Positions 1 to 9,960 of a stretch of 64,000 nucleotides of DNA are shown piece after piece; the first letter of the stretch is position 1; each line of letters starts with the position of its first letter. The translations under genes and the position numbers were made by a program. The notes under the pieces were generated by a model. It was not told the DNA's origin. It made no database searches and saw only the letters and a list, made by a program, of their open reading frames with translations. Source of the DNA: Acanthococcus lagerstroemiae (lineage: Eukaryota > Arthropoda > Insecta > Hemiptera > Eriococcidae); the NCBI GenBank assembly GCA_031841125.1, contig CM063108.1, forward strand, positions 40,852,268 to 40,916,267, given 5' to 3'.

Positions 1-2
1 GA

Positions 3-1562
3 AGATTTCTTGAAAACGGAATCGCACCAGGTCTATCAACATTTTTAAAGTGGATAGTAGGAACACCAGATAATGAGGATAAAAAACGTTATGACGAAGC
101 ACTAAGCTCACCCCATATAAATCAGAAGAAAGTAGAAGAAATAATGAAAGGGCAATTGCATATTATGAAAACTACTTTAACGGACATGGAAATTATAGCT
201 AACAATTCTCGAAAGTCACAGAAAACCGTAAATGAAAATTTCGAAAAACTACAAAATTCAGTTCAAAATTGGGAAAAAGAAATGGATGAACTGAAAATCC
301 TTCAAGAATTAGGAATGCACGAAAATTTTTTGGTGGAAACATTAGAGAAAACCCTAGAACAATACGACGAAACTACAAATGCAATCCGATTCGCGAAAAA
401 AGGTATAATCCACCCCTTCATCATTACTCCAGCACGACTAAGCAGGGAATTAGGAATAGCAAAATTACCACAAGACAAAGAATTCCCGTTTGACACAAAG
501 TACTTAACAATATTTAAATACATTGATCTCTGCAAAATAGACGTATTTTTTACTCCAAAAAATCTTTTAATATTTCAAATTCAAATACCAATAGTATTAA
601 GAACAGATTTTGCACTTTATCTTTTCCTCGATTCCGAAATCCAATACTTAATCACGGACAAGGTACACTCGAAACACGTCGCGCTGAGAGACTTATCAAC
701 GTGCATGGAAATAGAAGAAGATTACCACCTATGCACAACAAATCAATTAGACCAACCGAAAACCGAAGACACCTGTCTAACAACAATGTTGACTAGCATT
801 AACCCGGAAATACCATCAATATGTGAAACTAAAAATGTATACGTAGAAATAAGTATATTTAACAAGTTGCATGGAAATCGGTGGTTATATTTTATGGACA
901 AACCAACAAAAATGGAAATTAAATGCGAGAAAGTGAAAACGATCTCAGATTTCGAGTTAAAAAATATCGGTATTTTATTTTTACCCCTATCATGTAAAGC
1001 AACAACAGCAAACGAAATCTTATTTTCGAACAACAAAAACCCACCAAAATATGTGGACATAGCACCAGAATTTACAAAAATTCCGACTTGGGAAGGGGAA
1101 TTACCGTACTCAAAAATAAACTTAAACCCGGTAAAATTAGAAAAATTGGATATGTGGAACCTCAGACAAGCAAACGAAAAATTACAGGACTACGACCGAA
1201 TTTTAGATCAACATGTAGATCGCAAAAGTTTTAAGAAGACGACAAATTATGTCGCAACAGCAATAGGGATAATTTCGATCGTTCTAATCATTTTCGTTTT
1301 AGCAAAAGCAAGATATTGTATGAAATATTATTTCGAATGGTGCTGCAAAAACAAAAACATCGGTCCAAACCAGAGATCACACGAGGACAGCCAGACGCAA
1401 AACGGTCAACAAACGGGTACACAAATAAGGCTAGAACTGCAACCTTTAAACCCTGAGTACGAAGAGATAAACAGACCTAATACAAGGAATCCTAGAGAAC
1501 CATTACCACAACCACCGATAACCACCCGCAATGTATTAAATTATGATATACCTGTACAATGA
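3..1562 (+). CDS. env: Endogenous retrovirus envelope fusion protein (F-like), 5' end outside window
   Basis: The frame is open from the window edge; the first internal ATG at 144 is probably not the true start. Family knowledge: insect errantiviruses and some BEL elements carry an Env related to the baculovirus F fusion protein, which drives membrane fusion. What is seen: an Arg at the very edge is followed by a hydrophobic Gly-rich stretch resembling the fusion peptide that follows the furin site in this family. Then come a charged helical region with coiled-coil character, a Cys-containing ectodomain, one transmembrane segment (about 1248-1305), and a Cys/Lys-rich then polar, Pro-rich cytoplasmic tail of about 80 residues ending at TGA 1560. 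No frameshift or premature stop is visible. The surface subunit and signal peptide lie upstream, outside the window. The LTR 1 kb downstream on the same strand supports a provirus. Whether it is expressed cannot be judged. Confidence 0.8.
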   Translation, partial: RFLENGIAPGLSTFLKWIVGTPDNEDKKRYDEALSSPHINQKKVEEIMKGQLHIMKTTLTDMEIIANNSRKSQKTVNENFEKLQNSVQNWEKEMDELKILQELGMHENFLVETLEKTLEQYDETTNAIRFAKKGIIHPFIITPARLSRELGIAKLPQDKEFPFDTKYLTIFKYIDLCKIDVFFTPKNLLIFQIQIPIVLRTDFALYLFLDSEIQYLITDKVHSKHVALRDLSTCMEIEEDYHLCTTNQLDQPKTEDTCLTTMLTSINPEIPSICETKNVYVEISIFNKLHGNRWLYFMDKPTKMEIKCEKVKTISDFELKNIGILFLPLSCKATTANEILFSNNKNPPKYVDIAPEFTKIPTWEGELPYSKINLNPVKLEKLDMWNLRQANEKLQDYDRILDQHVDRKSFKKTTNYVATAIGIISIVLIIFVLAKARYCMKYYFEWCCKNKNIGPNQRSHEDSQTQNGQQTGTQIRLELQPLNPEYEEINRPNTRNPREPLPQPPITTRNVLNYDIPVQ

Positions 1563-1722
1563 AAAATAAGATGTACAAAGTCCAAAAAACAAAAAATCCA
1601 TGTAAATATTCTCTATAAAATAAGAAGCGCAGCATGCAAACCTTACAGCCAAAGTTAGTAATTCGTAGGGAACAGTAACGTTATTTCTCGTCGTGCGAAA
1701 TCGTAAGTTAATCATACTCAAA

Positions 1723-2337
1723 ATGTCAAGTCCGCCATTTTTTCTGCGCGTTCCATTGCTCGCGAATTTTAACGATACAAAAGTATTACTACGAGTATTA
1801 TACTTCTACGTGGAAAACTTAGCCGATGGTGGCACCATAAATCTGTCAACGACGAGCCAACGCATTGAAGAACCAGAATTAGAGAATATTCAGTTATTCA
1901 TAGATGCAGCCACCGACATCCATACGGCGGGCGCGGTTACAGCAGAAATAATACTGACAGAAGGACCAGATGAATGCTCCATACATTTCACGGGGGCAGA
2001 AACAATACCAAGGGACATCGAACCAATCAAAAAGGCGTTGGAAATGGTACACCAATTCATCGAAAAGGATACGAAAGAAACAATAAAAGGAACCCTACCA
2101 ACGGCATTCATCAAGATGATGGACAACCTCCTTGGATTGACTGGTCTCGATTTTCGCATGGGTATCAAACAACGTAGACATGTCGCCATAAAATCACCAG
2201 TAACCGGAAGAAGGGACCATCATCACAGCACCCTGTATGATTGGCTCCTACACAAAGGGTACGAATCACGACAAGGCGACCTCCATCATGACCCAGACAG
2301 CGATAGCGGGCTCGAAAGCGACAGAGACGAGGAATAA
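1723..2337 (+). CDS. Extra ORF between env and 3' LTR, 204 aa, function unknown
   Basis: An intact 204-codon frame starts at ATG 1723, 160 bp after the env stop, and ends with TAA 2335. I do not recognise it. The N-terminus (MSSPPFFLRVPLL) is hydrophobic but short, the middle is mixed alpha/beta-like, there is a His-rich patch (DHHHS) near residue 175, and the last 15 residues are very acidic (Asp/Ser/Glu). There is no clear transmembrane segment and no zinc knuckle. A GTAAGT donor-like site lies at 1703, just upstream of the ATG, so subgenomic splicing is possible. Lying between env and the polypurine tract is typical of accessory genes of complex retroviruses, and rare in insect elements. 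It could be an accessory protein, a captured host gene or a chance frame; its length and lack of stops in AT-rich DNA argue against chance. Confidence 0.6.
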   Translation: MSSPPFFLRVPLLANFNDTKVLLRVLYFYVENLADGGTINLSTTSQRIEEPELENIQLFIDAATDIHTAGAVTAEIILTEGPDECSIHFTGAETIPRDIEPIKKALEMVHQFIEKDTKETIKGTLPTAFIKMMDNLLGLTGLDFRMGIKQRRHVAIKSPVTGRRDHHHSTLYDWLLHKGYESRQGDLHHDPDSDSGLESDRDEE

Positions 2338-2567
2338 AAATTTTTTTTGTGTAAGTTTATAAATTTGTATTGATTCTTACATTATTAATATTTTTTCTTT
2401 TCCCTCTATATATATCTATTCACTTTCTTGTTTATTATTATTATCATTATTATTATTATTTTGTGTGACGTGTAACACAAGAGGAAAAATCAGTTGGGTT
2501 TTTCGGGAAAATCTAAAATTCTATTTGGGCAAAACATTTTTTCATTTCATTAAAAATTTTTTCTTTT
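2338..2567 (+). other. Non-coding 3' region of the provirus
   Basis: T-rich and (TTA/ATT)-rich tract between the extra ORF and the polypurine tract. No frame of note is seen; it resembles a retroviral 3' untranslated region. Confidence 0.5.
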
Positions 2568-2577
2568 AGGGGGGAGG
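2568..2577 (+). promoter_or_regulatory. Polypurine tract for plus-strand priming
   Basis: A ten-base run AGGGGGGAGG sits directly before the TG that opens the LTR, which is the expected position and composition of a retroelement polypurine tract. Confidence 0.7.
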
Positions 2578-2949
2578 TGTTACGCGGTAATGTACCGAGC
2601 ATCCATCTAAATTACGATAAGCCTACATACAACAATAGCGAGTTTCTAAAGTAAATAGCAAAGTACATTTATTAACTCTTTCGATTTATCTAAAAGAAAT
2701 TAGACGAAGCACACGAAATTAATAAACTTCAGACTTCAAACTTTGATCTAAACCAACTGCTGATCTCTCCTCTCGTGGTTATAAAAACTAAGAGTCAAGG
2801 CTAGATTAGGCGCATTCGGTTAGAAGTAAACGCATTCATGTTATCATCTTGTTAGTCGACCTAACTGTTCAGTAAGCTAAAGTAAAATTATAGAAATCAA
2901 AGAAAAGTTCTTGTGCTCATTTCTCGCGAACATCGGCAGTCACGTAACA
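2578..2949 (+). repeat. 3' long terminal repeat, 372 bp
   Basis: The repeat begins TGTTAC immediately after the polypurine tract and ends GTAACA, a perfect 6-bp terminal inverted repeat with canonical TG...CA ends. A TATAAAA box lies at 2780-2786, consistent with a U3 promoter. The 5' LTR and therefore the target duplication are outside the window, so the length rests on these ends alone. TGTTAC ends suit BEL/Pao as well as some Gypsy elements. Confidence 0.7.
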
Positions 2950-3055
2950 GCTTTTACATCTGGTGATGTTGACTGTCGGGTGACTAAATCGCTTACTGTT
3001 TCAGTTTTAATTTTCTTTTATTTTTAGTTCTTGCGATGTTTTAAATACGCTCGGT

Positions 3056-3290
3056 TGTTAATATATCTGCTATTCCACCTCCGATACGTGCGAAGTGTTA
3101 ACTCCGGGTCACTTCATCATTGGCGATCACATTTCGACTTTACCCGAACCTGATGATTTGAAAGGTTCATTGGCTAGAAAATGGTCTCATGTTCAACGCA
3201 AGTAATATCCTCGTTTTGGAATGTGTGGCGTAAATCATACCTTAATGAGCTCCAGCAGAAATACAAGTGGGTCCACCCAGAACGCTGCTA
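3056..3290 (+). pseudogene. BEL/Pao retrotransposon pol relic (C-terminal region)
   Basis: One frame (3056-3205) reads LTPGHFIIGD, the near-invariant motif after the integrase of BEL/Pao Pol, and then LPEP and a Trp/Gln (KW..VQ) stretch before a stop. After a frame change the next frame gives FWNVWRKSYLNELQQKYKW, the next conserved block of the same family. The two pieces are collinear, so this is one gene broken by a frameshift. It lies only about 100 bp after the LTR, on the same strand. It could be an older BEL copy into which the provirus inserted, or part of a related element. Confidence 0.75.
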
Positions 3291-3435
3291 TTCCTTCGTT
3301 TCGGAGTTTTTTGTATGGAATAGTGCGAAACTCTACAAACAACCCTGGTTTCGAAGCACGCGGAACTCGAATGGCCGCTTCGCTCACCCGATCTAACCGC
3401 TCCGGACTTCTTCTTATAGGGTTAAAACCTTGACA

Positions 3436-3560
3436 TACCAAGGGGTGTAATTTTTTACACTCTGCTGTTAACAGAGCGGCAATACCAATGTGTGTAAAAA
3501 ACTATACCCCTATGTACACAGAACGGTAATACCAAGGTGTGCGAAAAAATACACCCCATA
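3436..3560. repeat. Degenerate short tandem repeat
   Basis: Three diverged copies of a unit reading roughly ATACCAAGGTGTG followed by A-rich sequence and ACACCCC start near 3436, 3483 and 3529, spaced about 47 bp. The rest of 3295-4340 holds no recognisable gene. Confidence 0.5.
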
Positions 3561-4344
3561 CTAAAATGTGTTACAAAGAAAAATACATATTGTGTATTTT
3601 TATGTTCATACAGTAACATCTCTCTATCTTATCTTACTATGTATGCATATCATAGCTTATCTTATCTCTACTCTGTACTATACAGGGTGGAAAGTTGCCT
3701 GTTTTTTCCCGAACCGATAACCGGATCTTTTACGGACACTTTGTGATCTTCCTGTACCAAGGTCTACTTTCCCAGGAGTTAAAAAAAGTTATCCCCCTAT
3801 TATGGGGGGTTGGAACGTACCACCAACTTTGGGGTTTTCAATGGGAAGGTATATCTTTATGCACATCGTTGGAAAAGTCACTTGGGCGCAACAATGGCAT
3901 ACTATTATTCCATTAAAATGTTCTCCGCAGATGCTACCTCGACATAAGTCACAAAACAGAGAAGCCCGCTGGAAACTTTTATATACTTTGCATCTTGTCG
4001 TGGGAGTTACCTTACAATGCACTAATATTCACAATAATTTTCCTTGCAGGACTTGGTCTCGTTGCTAATCTGTGTTTTCTTGTTCATAATGATTTCATTA
4101 AAAAAAGTGTGAAGAAAAATATGAGGGAATCAGAGGGTTCGTAATTTTTAAATACCTTATTTACCCTACCTAGAAATTTTTAAATCGCAGGAGAGTGTAC
4201 AGCATCAGATACATTTATTCATTATAACTCGTTTGTAACCCGATCCAGAAACTTCTCTATTTGGCAATCTACAATCTAAATCTTCAGTGTGAAAAATATT
4301 CGTTGAATAAAATTCATTGTAAATCATAACAGCAAAAATGAGTT

Positions 4345-5075
4345 CCGGAACCTATCGATTCTCTAAACGAACGACTGCTACATGAACAATTCGACGATCC
4401 AGAATGCGCAGCACCGGAGCCGAGTGACGACAGGGATACACCAGAAGATGACGGAAGTTCTTATAGATGACACCAACCAACCTGACGAAATTGAGGCCGA
4501 TATCACTGTGGAGACTACGGAGTGTCAAAAACAATTCAAAGGACGCGACGGGGCAGTGTGGCAAGCTGCAAGACCGGCGAAGAGAGGGGAACATACCTTC
4601 CCCGTACAAACTGTGGTTCCCAAAATCAGCGACGCAGCAAAAACTGCCACGACCCCAGGAGAATACCTGGCACTTTCTTCGACGATAACAATCATCGCAC
4701 GATAGTTGACTGCACAAATGAAGAAATGGGTCATCAACGACAAAACTACGATTCCTATCAGTACTATTTAGATGATATACCAACATCGCGGAGGTCAAGG
4801 CGCTCATTGCGTTGCTATAGTTCCCCGGTGTCCTCAAGAATTCGCATCTGTCTATATCGGATTTGTGGTCAGAAATGTTCAGATCCCATATCTTTCGATG
4901 TACCTTCCAGAAAAACCGGTTCGAATTTCTGATCAGCTGTTTGAGATTCGAGAGAAAATTGGATCGGGCATCCCGCGAAAATGACAAATCTGGTAAACTT
5001 AGGTTCGTTATAGGGAAGAGTTTTCAACTTTCCATATTTATAATCATCAGACAAGTTCCTCATCAATAATTTTCT
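4345..5075 (+). pseudogene. piggyBac-type transposase relic (N-terminal half)
   Basis: Several collinear frames together give the N-terminal half of a piggyBac transposase: an acidic leader (4350-4465), then RPAKRGEHTF, the TPGEYL motif, FFDDNN and TNEEMGHQ (4500-4740), then WSEMF and RNRFEFLISCLRF-like sequence (4860-4960). Catalysis in this family needs three Asp residues on an RNase H-like fold, and most of that domain is missing after 5075. At least three frameshifts and stops make it non-functional. Family assignment rests on the motif order. TTAA-flanked ends were not found. Confidence 0.65.
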
Positions 5076-5092
5076 TGTAATGTTTTTGCAGA

Positions 5093-6880
5093 GAGCCCCG
5101 GTATATGAATCCAAATTCCTTATTGAACAGCGTTATAAAAAGCACGATGCATTTACTGCGAGGGACAGATTCATACTCAACATTTTACCCGTCATCTCAT
5201 TAGAAACTACAGCCCGCAGAAAGAGGTAGCTCGCTCTTTCAAAACTTGACGAACAGTGTAAGAAAGATCCAACAAAAATGGGTGAAATTAAGAGGAAAAA
5301 AATCTTATTAGCCTTAATTCGAAACATGAGAGGAAAATACTGTTATTCAAAACAAAGACGTGAGTCAGAAGTAAGTAATAAAACGCATACATTATGCTCG
5401 CATTGTAAAAGTTATTTTGTGAGACAATTTTCAGCGAGAAATGATAAAATATGTCATTCGCGCAAAATGCAAAAGTCTGGCAAAAGATCGAACGTTCTCA
5501 TCTGTTCACTGGTATACCTGGCTTGCCAAAAAAATACGAAAAACTTATGAACAAACTACATAGCTTTAAAAGAAGAGGTATTGGTCCAAATGAGAGGGGA
5601 TGAAGTCGCTCAAGAAATCATGAATGATGTTTTAATATTCACTTGGGGGATGATTTATTAAAGACGACACCCAGTCAACGTAGTAAATACCTCATTACTG
5701 CAAAAATGAGACGCGGCACCAACTTTGTTATGACAATGCAGGAGATTAATGTTACTCAATACATGGATTTCCTCTGGTGTCTGGATCCTCTTGTCTTCGA
5801 AGATTCCATCGAGGCCGTCAAAAAAATGTCGGGCTATGATCCTGCGCAGCGAACATTTTGAGCTCCGTTGACGGCTTTACAATATGGCGCATACTTAAAA
5901 CAAATTTGCGAAATGACGAGAAAACTTACTTTTCGAAAATATTTCACGAATAGTACGTACATACAAATGATATTGATAATATTTTGACAAAGTTAGACCG
6001 TTATAACGACCTGGTGGAATCACAGTGGACGATTGAACTGGTCAGACTTGCAAATAAAGAGTTAGAAAGAAAATTAGCAGACAAACCGAAATTATTGCCT
6101 TTAACAGAAGACATCCAGAAACTTCGTAATTATGTGAACGAAGGTGCGCAGAAGGCCTATAATGAATAAAATGCACAAGTGACAGAAAAAAACTACAAAA
6201 TATTAGCCGAAACAACACTCACAGCGACAATTATTCATAACTGAAAACAAGTTGGTGATGTCCAGTATTTACTAAAGGAGTTGTATGAAGTCCAACAAAG
6301 CCGAAAGAAAACCGTTAACGATGAATTCATGGGTGCACTTTCAGAAACTGAGAAAGTTTTAGTTACTAGTTATGAACGAGTAGTTATTATTGGAAAGGGT
6401 AGCAGACAAGTCCCAGCACTGTTCCCTAAAGCTTTGATGCTAAAATACTATGACAAGATATGTAGTATCTGAAATACACATCCAAATTGGTTTCGAGAGG
6501 ACAACAAATTATTTTTTTTGCTCAGCCACGCTCAGCAAGATGGATTGATAGGTATTCGGTGATTCGCAGATACACAAACAAGTGTGGTGCTCAGAACCCG
6601 CACTTGTTGAGTTCTGTGTGCCTTAGGAAACAAGTGGCAGTTGCAAGCTGGCCAAGAAGGATGAAACAACTCAGCGGTTCAAGGAAACATTGCTGAATTT
6701 GAATAAATCTGTGCCGGCTCCTACACCACTTGATACAGATACCTTGGTTGGCCAAAATGTTACATTGTCCTTGAAAAACATAAAAAATATAGCTGTCCGG
6801 TTGCAGTATAGAAGAAAATTTCGAGAACTACTGCAGGAATGCGAGGAAACTAGTCCTAATGGAAGAATCTTTTGTTGACC
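5093..6880 (+). pseudogene. Relic of a metazoan multicopy gene family with a tyrosine-recombinase-like C-terminus
   Basis: Pieces in three frames are collinear with a family I know from invertebrate genomes as uncharacterised, often multicopy proteins. The pieces are: a Cys/His segment (CSHCKSYF...H, about 5398-5470); QLRGDEV-like, SQRSKYL and YDPAQRTF (5580-5860); LLPLTEDIQKL (about 6093); SETEKVLV then GKGSRQVPALF (6330-6425); and CGAQNPHLL...LRKQVA (about 6586-6640). The last block resembles tyrosine recombinases of the Crypton kind; the usual GHD...FYRL tail is absent. In-frame TAA (6167) and TGA (about 6241) codons and frameshifts show decay. No introns are visible. The piece 5093-5230 may or may not belong. 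Its mobility is my inference. Confidence 0.5.
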
Positions 6881-7504
6881 AGTAATTGGTTATTCTCAAT
6901 TTTCTGAACCCTAATTTTACTCTGCTAAGTAGTCTGTTATCTTTCATAAAGATAAATTTTAATAAAAACATCGATGTCTCATAACAGTTTATTTGACGTT
7001 TCCACCTATGTATTTAAAGTATAAAACAGCATAAAATACTTGGAGCATCAGTGAACTAATCAACTTTTACATTTTCAATTCTTGTAATTGTATTGTAGCA
7101 ATTTAAAATAAAATTTTGATTAATCTGAACTTGTTTGTAGACTTATCCCCTTATTGAATTTTCATATCTTCTTTTTACTTCCCATGAAGGGGATAAGTCT
7201 TGACTTCCATTGTTTGAAGGCTAACAGCGGTACAACTAGTACGTATTTCTACATAGAACGACTAAGATAGATGCAGGATGAAATGATTCTCGATGTTTAT
7301 TGCGATTCAGGGTTGCCAACTTCATTAGGACACATGGAATTCAAATCCAAATCTTATTTGCGCTCTCCTGAAAACTCGAATTTTTTGACTCATACCCTTC
7401 TTAGAAAACACTATTCATGTGTAGTATTTTAAAGATATTACTCGGACATTAATCAGACTTTATTCCGCAAAATTAACAAGTCACATTCATTATCAGTAAC
7501 CACA
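6881..7504. other. Gene-free stretch with a 13-bp inverted repeat
   Basis: AT-rich, no coding signal. GACTTATCCCCTT (7140-7152) is repeated inverted at 7187-7199, forming a 60-bp stem-loop or the ends of a very short element. Confidence 0.4.
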
Positions 7505-7896
7505 CAAAGAGTTGGTTTGACCTTCAAAAGGATGGATTCAATTTCCTTCGTACTCACAACTGTCAACAAGATCAGTTGGAAAATTTCTTTGGTGTACTTC
7601 AAGCACAAGGAGCACAAAACTTCAGTCCTCAGTGCTCATCATTCAAGGATAATTTTAAGACGGCGATCGTGAATAACTTCTCATCAGTATATTCACCTGG
7701 TTCCAATTGTGAAAAGGATAAATCCATTGATGCATTAAGCTGCCTGAAAAATTTTGTAGAAGGAAAAAAAGTACGCCAGTTCTTCGGAAGTTTGTCGGCC
7801 ACTACACCACTCCAACCGCAGCTTTTGAATTTAAATCACCATCTTTAGATGTCATTCAAGTGTATGCATGCATTGCTGGGCACATAGCTAAGAAGC
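7505..7896 (+). pseudogene. P-element/THAP9-type transposase relic
   Basis: The frame gives a DGFNFLRT...DQLENFFGVLQ block and NFKTAIVNNF...SPGSNCEKD, conserved landmarks of the C-terminal part of P-element and THAP9 transposases. After a single frame change near 7805 it continues as AFEFKSPSLDV and YACIAGHIAKKL, the next landmark. It stops being P-like at about 7896, where a mariner-type sequence begins. The DNA-binding THAP domain and catalytic core are absent here. Confidence 0.7.
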
Positions 7897-8718
7897 TACT
7901 GGTGGCTGTAGGAGATTGTCGTAGGTGCCACGTTGAAGTTCGCGTTGTGCATGAATTGAAGCCACTGGATTATGCTCAACGAGTGGATTTCGGTCGCTGG
8001 TTTCAACGGTTCACAAATTGTTCAATCTCCGTGTTAAATACGACTTTTTTCTCGGATGAAGCCTATTTCCATTTGAGCGGCTTCGTCAAGACGCAAAATA
8101 CGCGGTGGTGGTCTTACACAAACCCTCATCAGGAAATTGAGGCTCCGTTGCATAGTGCGAAAGTTGGCGTCTGGTGCGCGATGTCATGCCGCAGAATCAT
8201 TGGTCCAATCTTTATCGAAGGAACGATTAATAGTAAGCGATATCAAGAGATCATTCAACAGTTCATTGCAATGCTGGAACCAACGGAACGCTACATATGG
8301 TTCCAGCAAGACGGCGCTCCAGCGCACACGAGTAATGACACAAAGCTGTTCCTGAATGAATTCTTCGACGATCGAATAATCCAGTGGCCTCCACGGTCGC
8401 CCGACCTCTCCCCGTTAGACTTTTTTCTGTGGGGTTATATCAAAGAGAAAGTTTTTGCTACCAAACCGCGAACAATACCTGAATTAAAGGAAAATATCAC
8501 GAAATTGATCGAAGAAATCTCGCCAGCATTGTTAAAAAATGTGTTCCGCAACCTCAAATCTCGAGTTGAGACCTGTATTCGAAATGAAGGAGCCCATTTT
8601 GAATATCTGCTGTAATTTTCTTTAATTGTAAGTCTGTGACTAATGAAATATAGTATTTCTGAATTTTTAGAGTTGTTTTTTGTATGAGTGGGTTGCAACG
8701 TTCGTGGATCACCCTGTA
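7897..8718 (+). mobile_element. 5'-truncated mariner-type element inserted in the P-element relic
   Basis: Mariner-type coding sequence begins right after the P-element GHIAKKLL landmark. The 3' end is GGATCACCCTGTA (8706-8718), a typical terminal sequence for these elements, followed by TTCG. A matching TACAGGGTGATCC at the 5' end was not found, so the left end is lost. P-element sequence was not recognised beyond 8718. Confidence 0.55.
7900..8615 (+). pseudogene. Mariner-like DD-D transposase, C-terminal two thirds
   Basis: The open frame continues without interruption to TAA 8613. It shows HELKPLDYAQRVDF, SDEAYFHLSGF (first Asp), QNTRWWS, VGVWCAMS, FQQDGAPAHT (second Asp) and WPPRSPDLSPLDFFLWGY (third Asp, about 35 residues on). 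This layout is found in insect mariner/Tc1-related transposases, often annotated with a DUF4817 N-terminal helix-turn-helix. The N-terminal DNA-binding part is missing, so the gene is broken even though the remaining frame is clean. The first dozen or so codons of the open frame starting at 7860 belong to the P-element relic. The clean frame suggests a fairly recent copy. Confidence 0.7.
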
Positions 8719-9185
8719 TTCGAGTCTAGCATCATGGTATTCGAATGTAAATTTTTTCGTCTATTAAACATTGGTCTGTTCTCTGTAATAATCTGAATTA
8801 TTCACGTCCAAATTTAGTGATAATAGAGATTTTTGTATAGTTTATGATGAATGATGATGTTTAATGATGTTTTTGAAGAAATGATTCCTCCGAATTCTCG
8901 ATTTTTCCTGTTTTTCACAGTGTTGATGGCTTCTAATTTAGCAAGTACCATGCCGTTTAAACTGAAATTTATTGTTTGGCCGATGTTTGCAAAATTATAA
9001 TTCATTCAACTTGTAGGTATTATTTCGCTTTTCTAGCGGGACTTGCTGCGCTAGACTTTTCTTTAATTTTAATCTCTGGCTCTGTACATTATGTGTTAAT
9101 AGGAACAATACCGTTACTGTACAGCAGAAAGTGTTATTAACATTGCGGTATTAGGCTACTGGATCCCTTATACGAGCTTGCAGTG
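8719..9185. other. Gene-free stretch
   Basis: AT-rich sequence without recognisable coding or repeat structure. Confidence 0.4.
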
Positions 9186-9189
9186 ATTT

Positions 9190-9960
9190 TTCTGACATTC
9201 ATAATTCTACTGGAAGTAGGATCATTCGTCAGGTTTCACGAAATCTTGCACTCTGCAGACCAGAATTCATCAGTTTTCCTGCGGAAATGCGTGCAATCGC
9301 GTATCCCTACAAGATCTCCATTCATCATGAATTAAAGGAACCAGACGATGAGCCACGACTTTGTTTTTGTAACTGGCTTTTAAATTTTACTCATCGAAGA
9401 CATTCTATCCTGGACAATGTTTTCTTTTTGGACAAAGCATGTTCCATTCAGATGGGGCAAGTTTTTCGTGTCTGGTCCTGTGAAAATCTGCATGTTTTCA
9501 GGACAACATCAGTACATCCCCAAAAAACTGGCGTGTGGTGTGTGATTTCGCAGTGCTGAATTGTCGGAGCCATTTTCTTCGAGAGTACCGTATTTTATCG
9601 CGCTTTTAGAGCCACCAGAGCATCGTGCGTGGTTCAAACAAGATAATGCCCCAGCGCACTAGTCGAAGGAGACCATGGAGTTTTTGCGCTCATTCTTCGA
9701 GGACCGCATTTGTGAATGGCCTGCTGCTTGTAGCCCTGATTTGAGTCCCCCAGATTTCTTTACATGAAGCAATCTTAAAAATAAAAGATTGTTGCCGACC
9801 CCGCAAAGACACTCGCCGAGTTGAAACAAAAAATTGAGGATGAAATCGAGACAATCAACAGCCTGATGCTGAAGCGAGTTTCAGGGAATCTTTTAAAACG
9901 AGACCAGACACATGTAAAATGGTTCATGGCAAACATTTTGAACATCTTTTGTAATTTTTG
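9190..9960 (+). pseudogene. Second, decayed mariner-like transposase relic
   Basis: The order of motifs matches the preceding transposase: YPYKISIHHELKEPDDE (about 9303), FFLDKACSIQMGQV (first Asp block), KTGVWCVIS, IVGAIFFES, FKQDNAPAH (second Asp, about 9627) and WPAACSPDLSPPDFF (third Asp, about 9717). It differs from the first copy throughout, so it is another family member. Stops at about 9559, 9661 and 9766, plus frameshifts, disable it. An end-like ACATACTGTA at about 10068-10077 may be its 3' terminus. Confidence 0.65.

Noticed and set aside
4352..4987. 211-codon minus-strand frame over the piggyBac relic
   Set aside because: It is an antisense shadow; the sense strand carries the piggyBac motifs in order.
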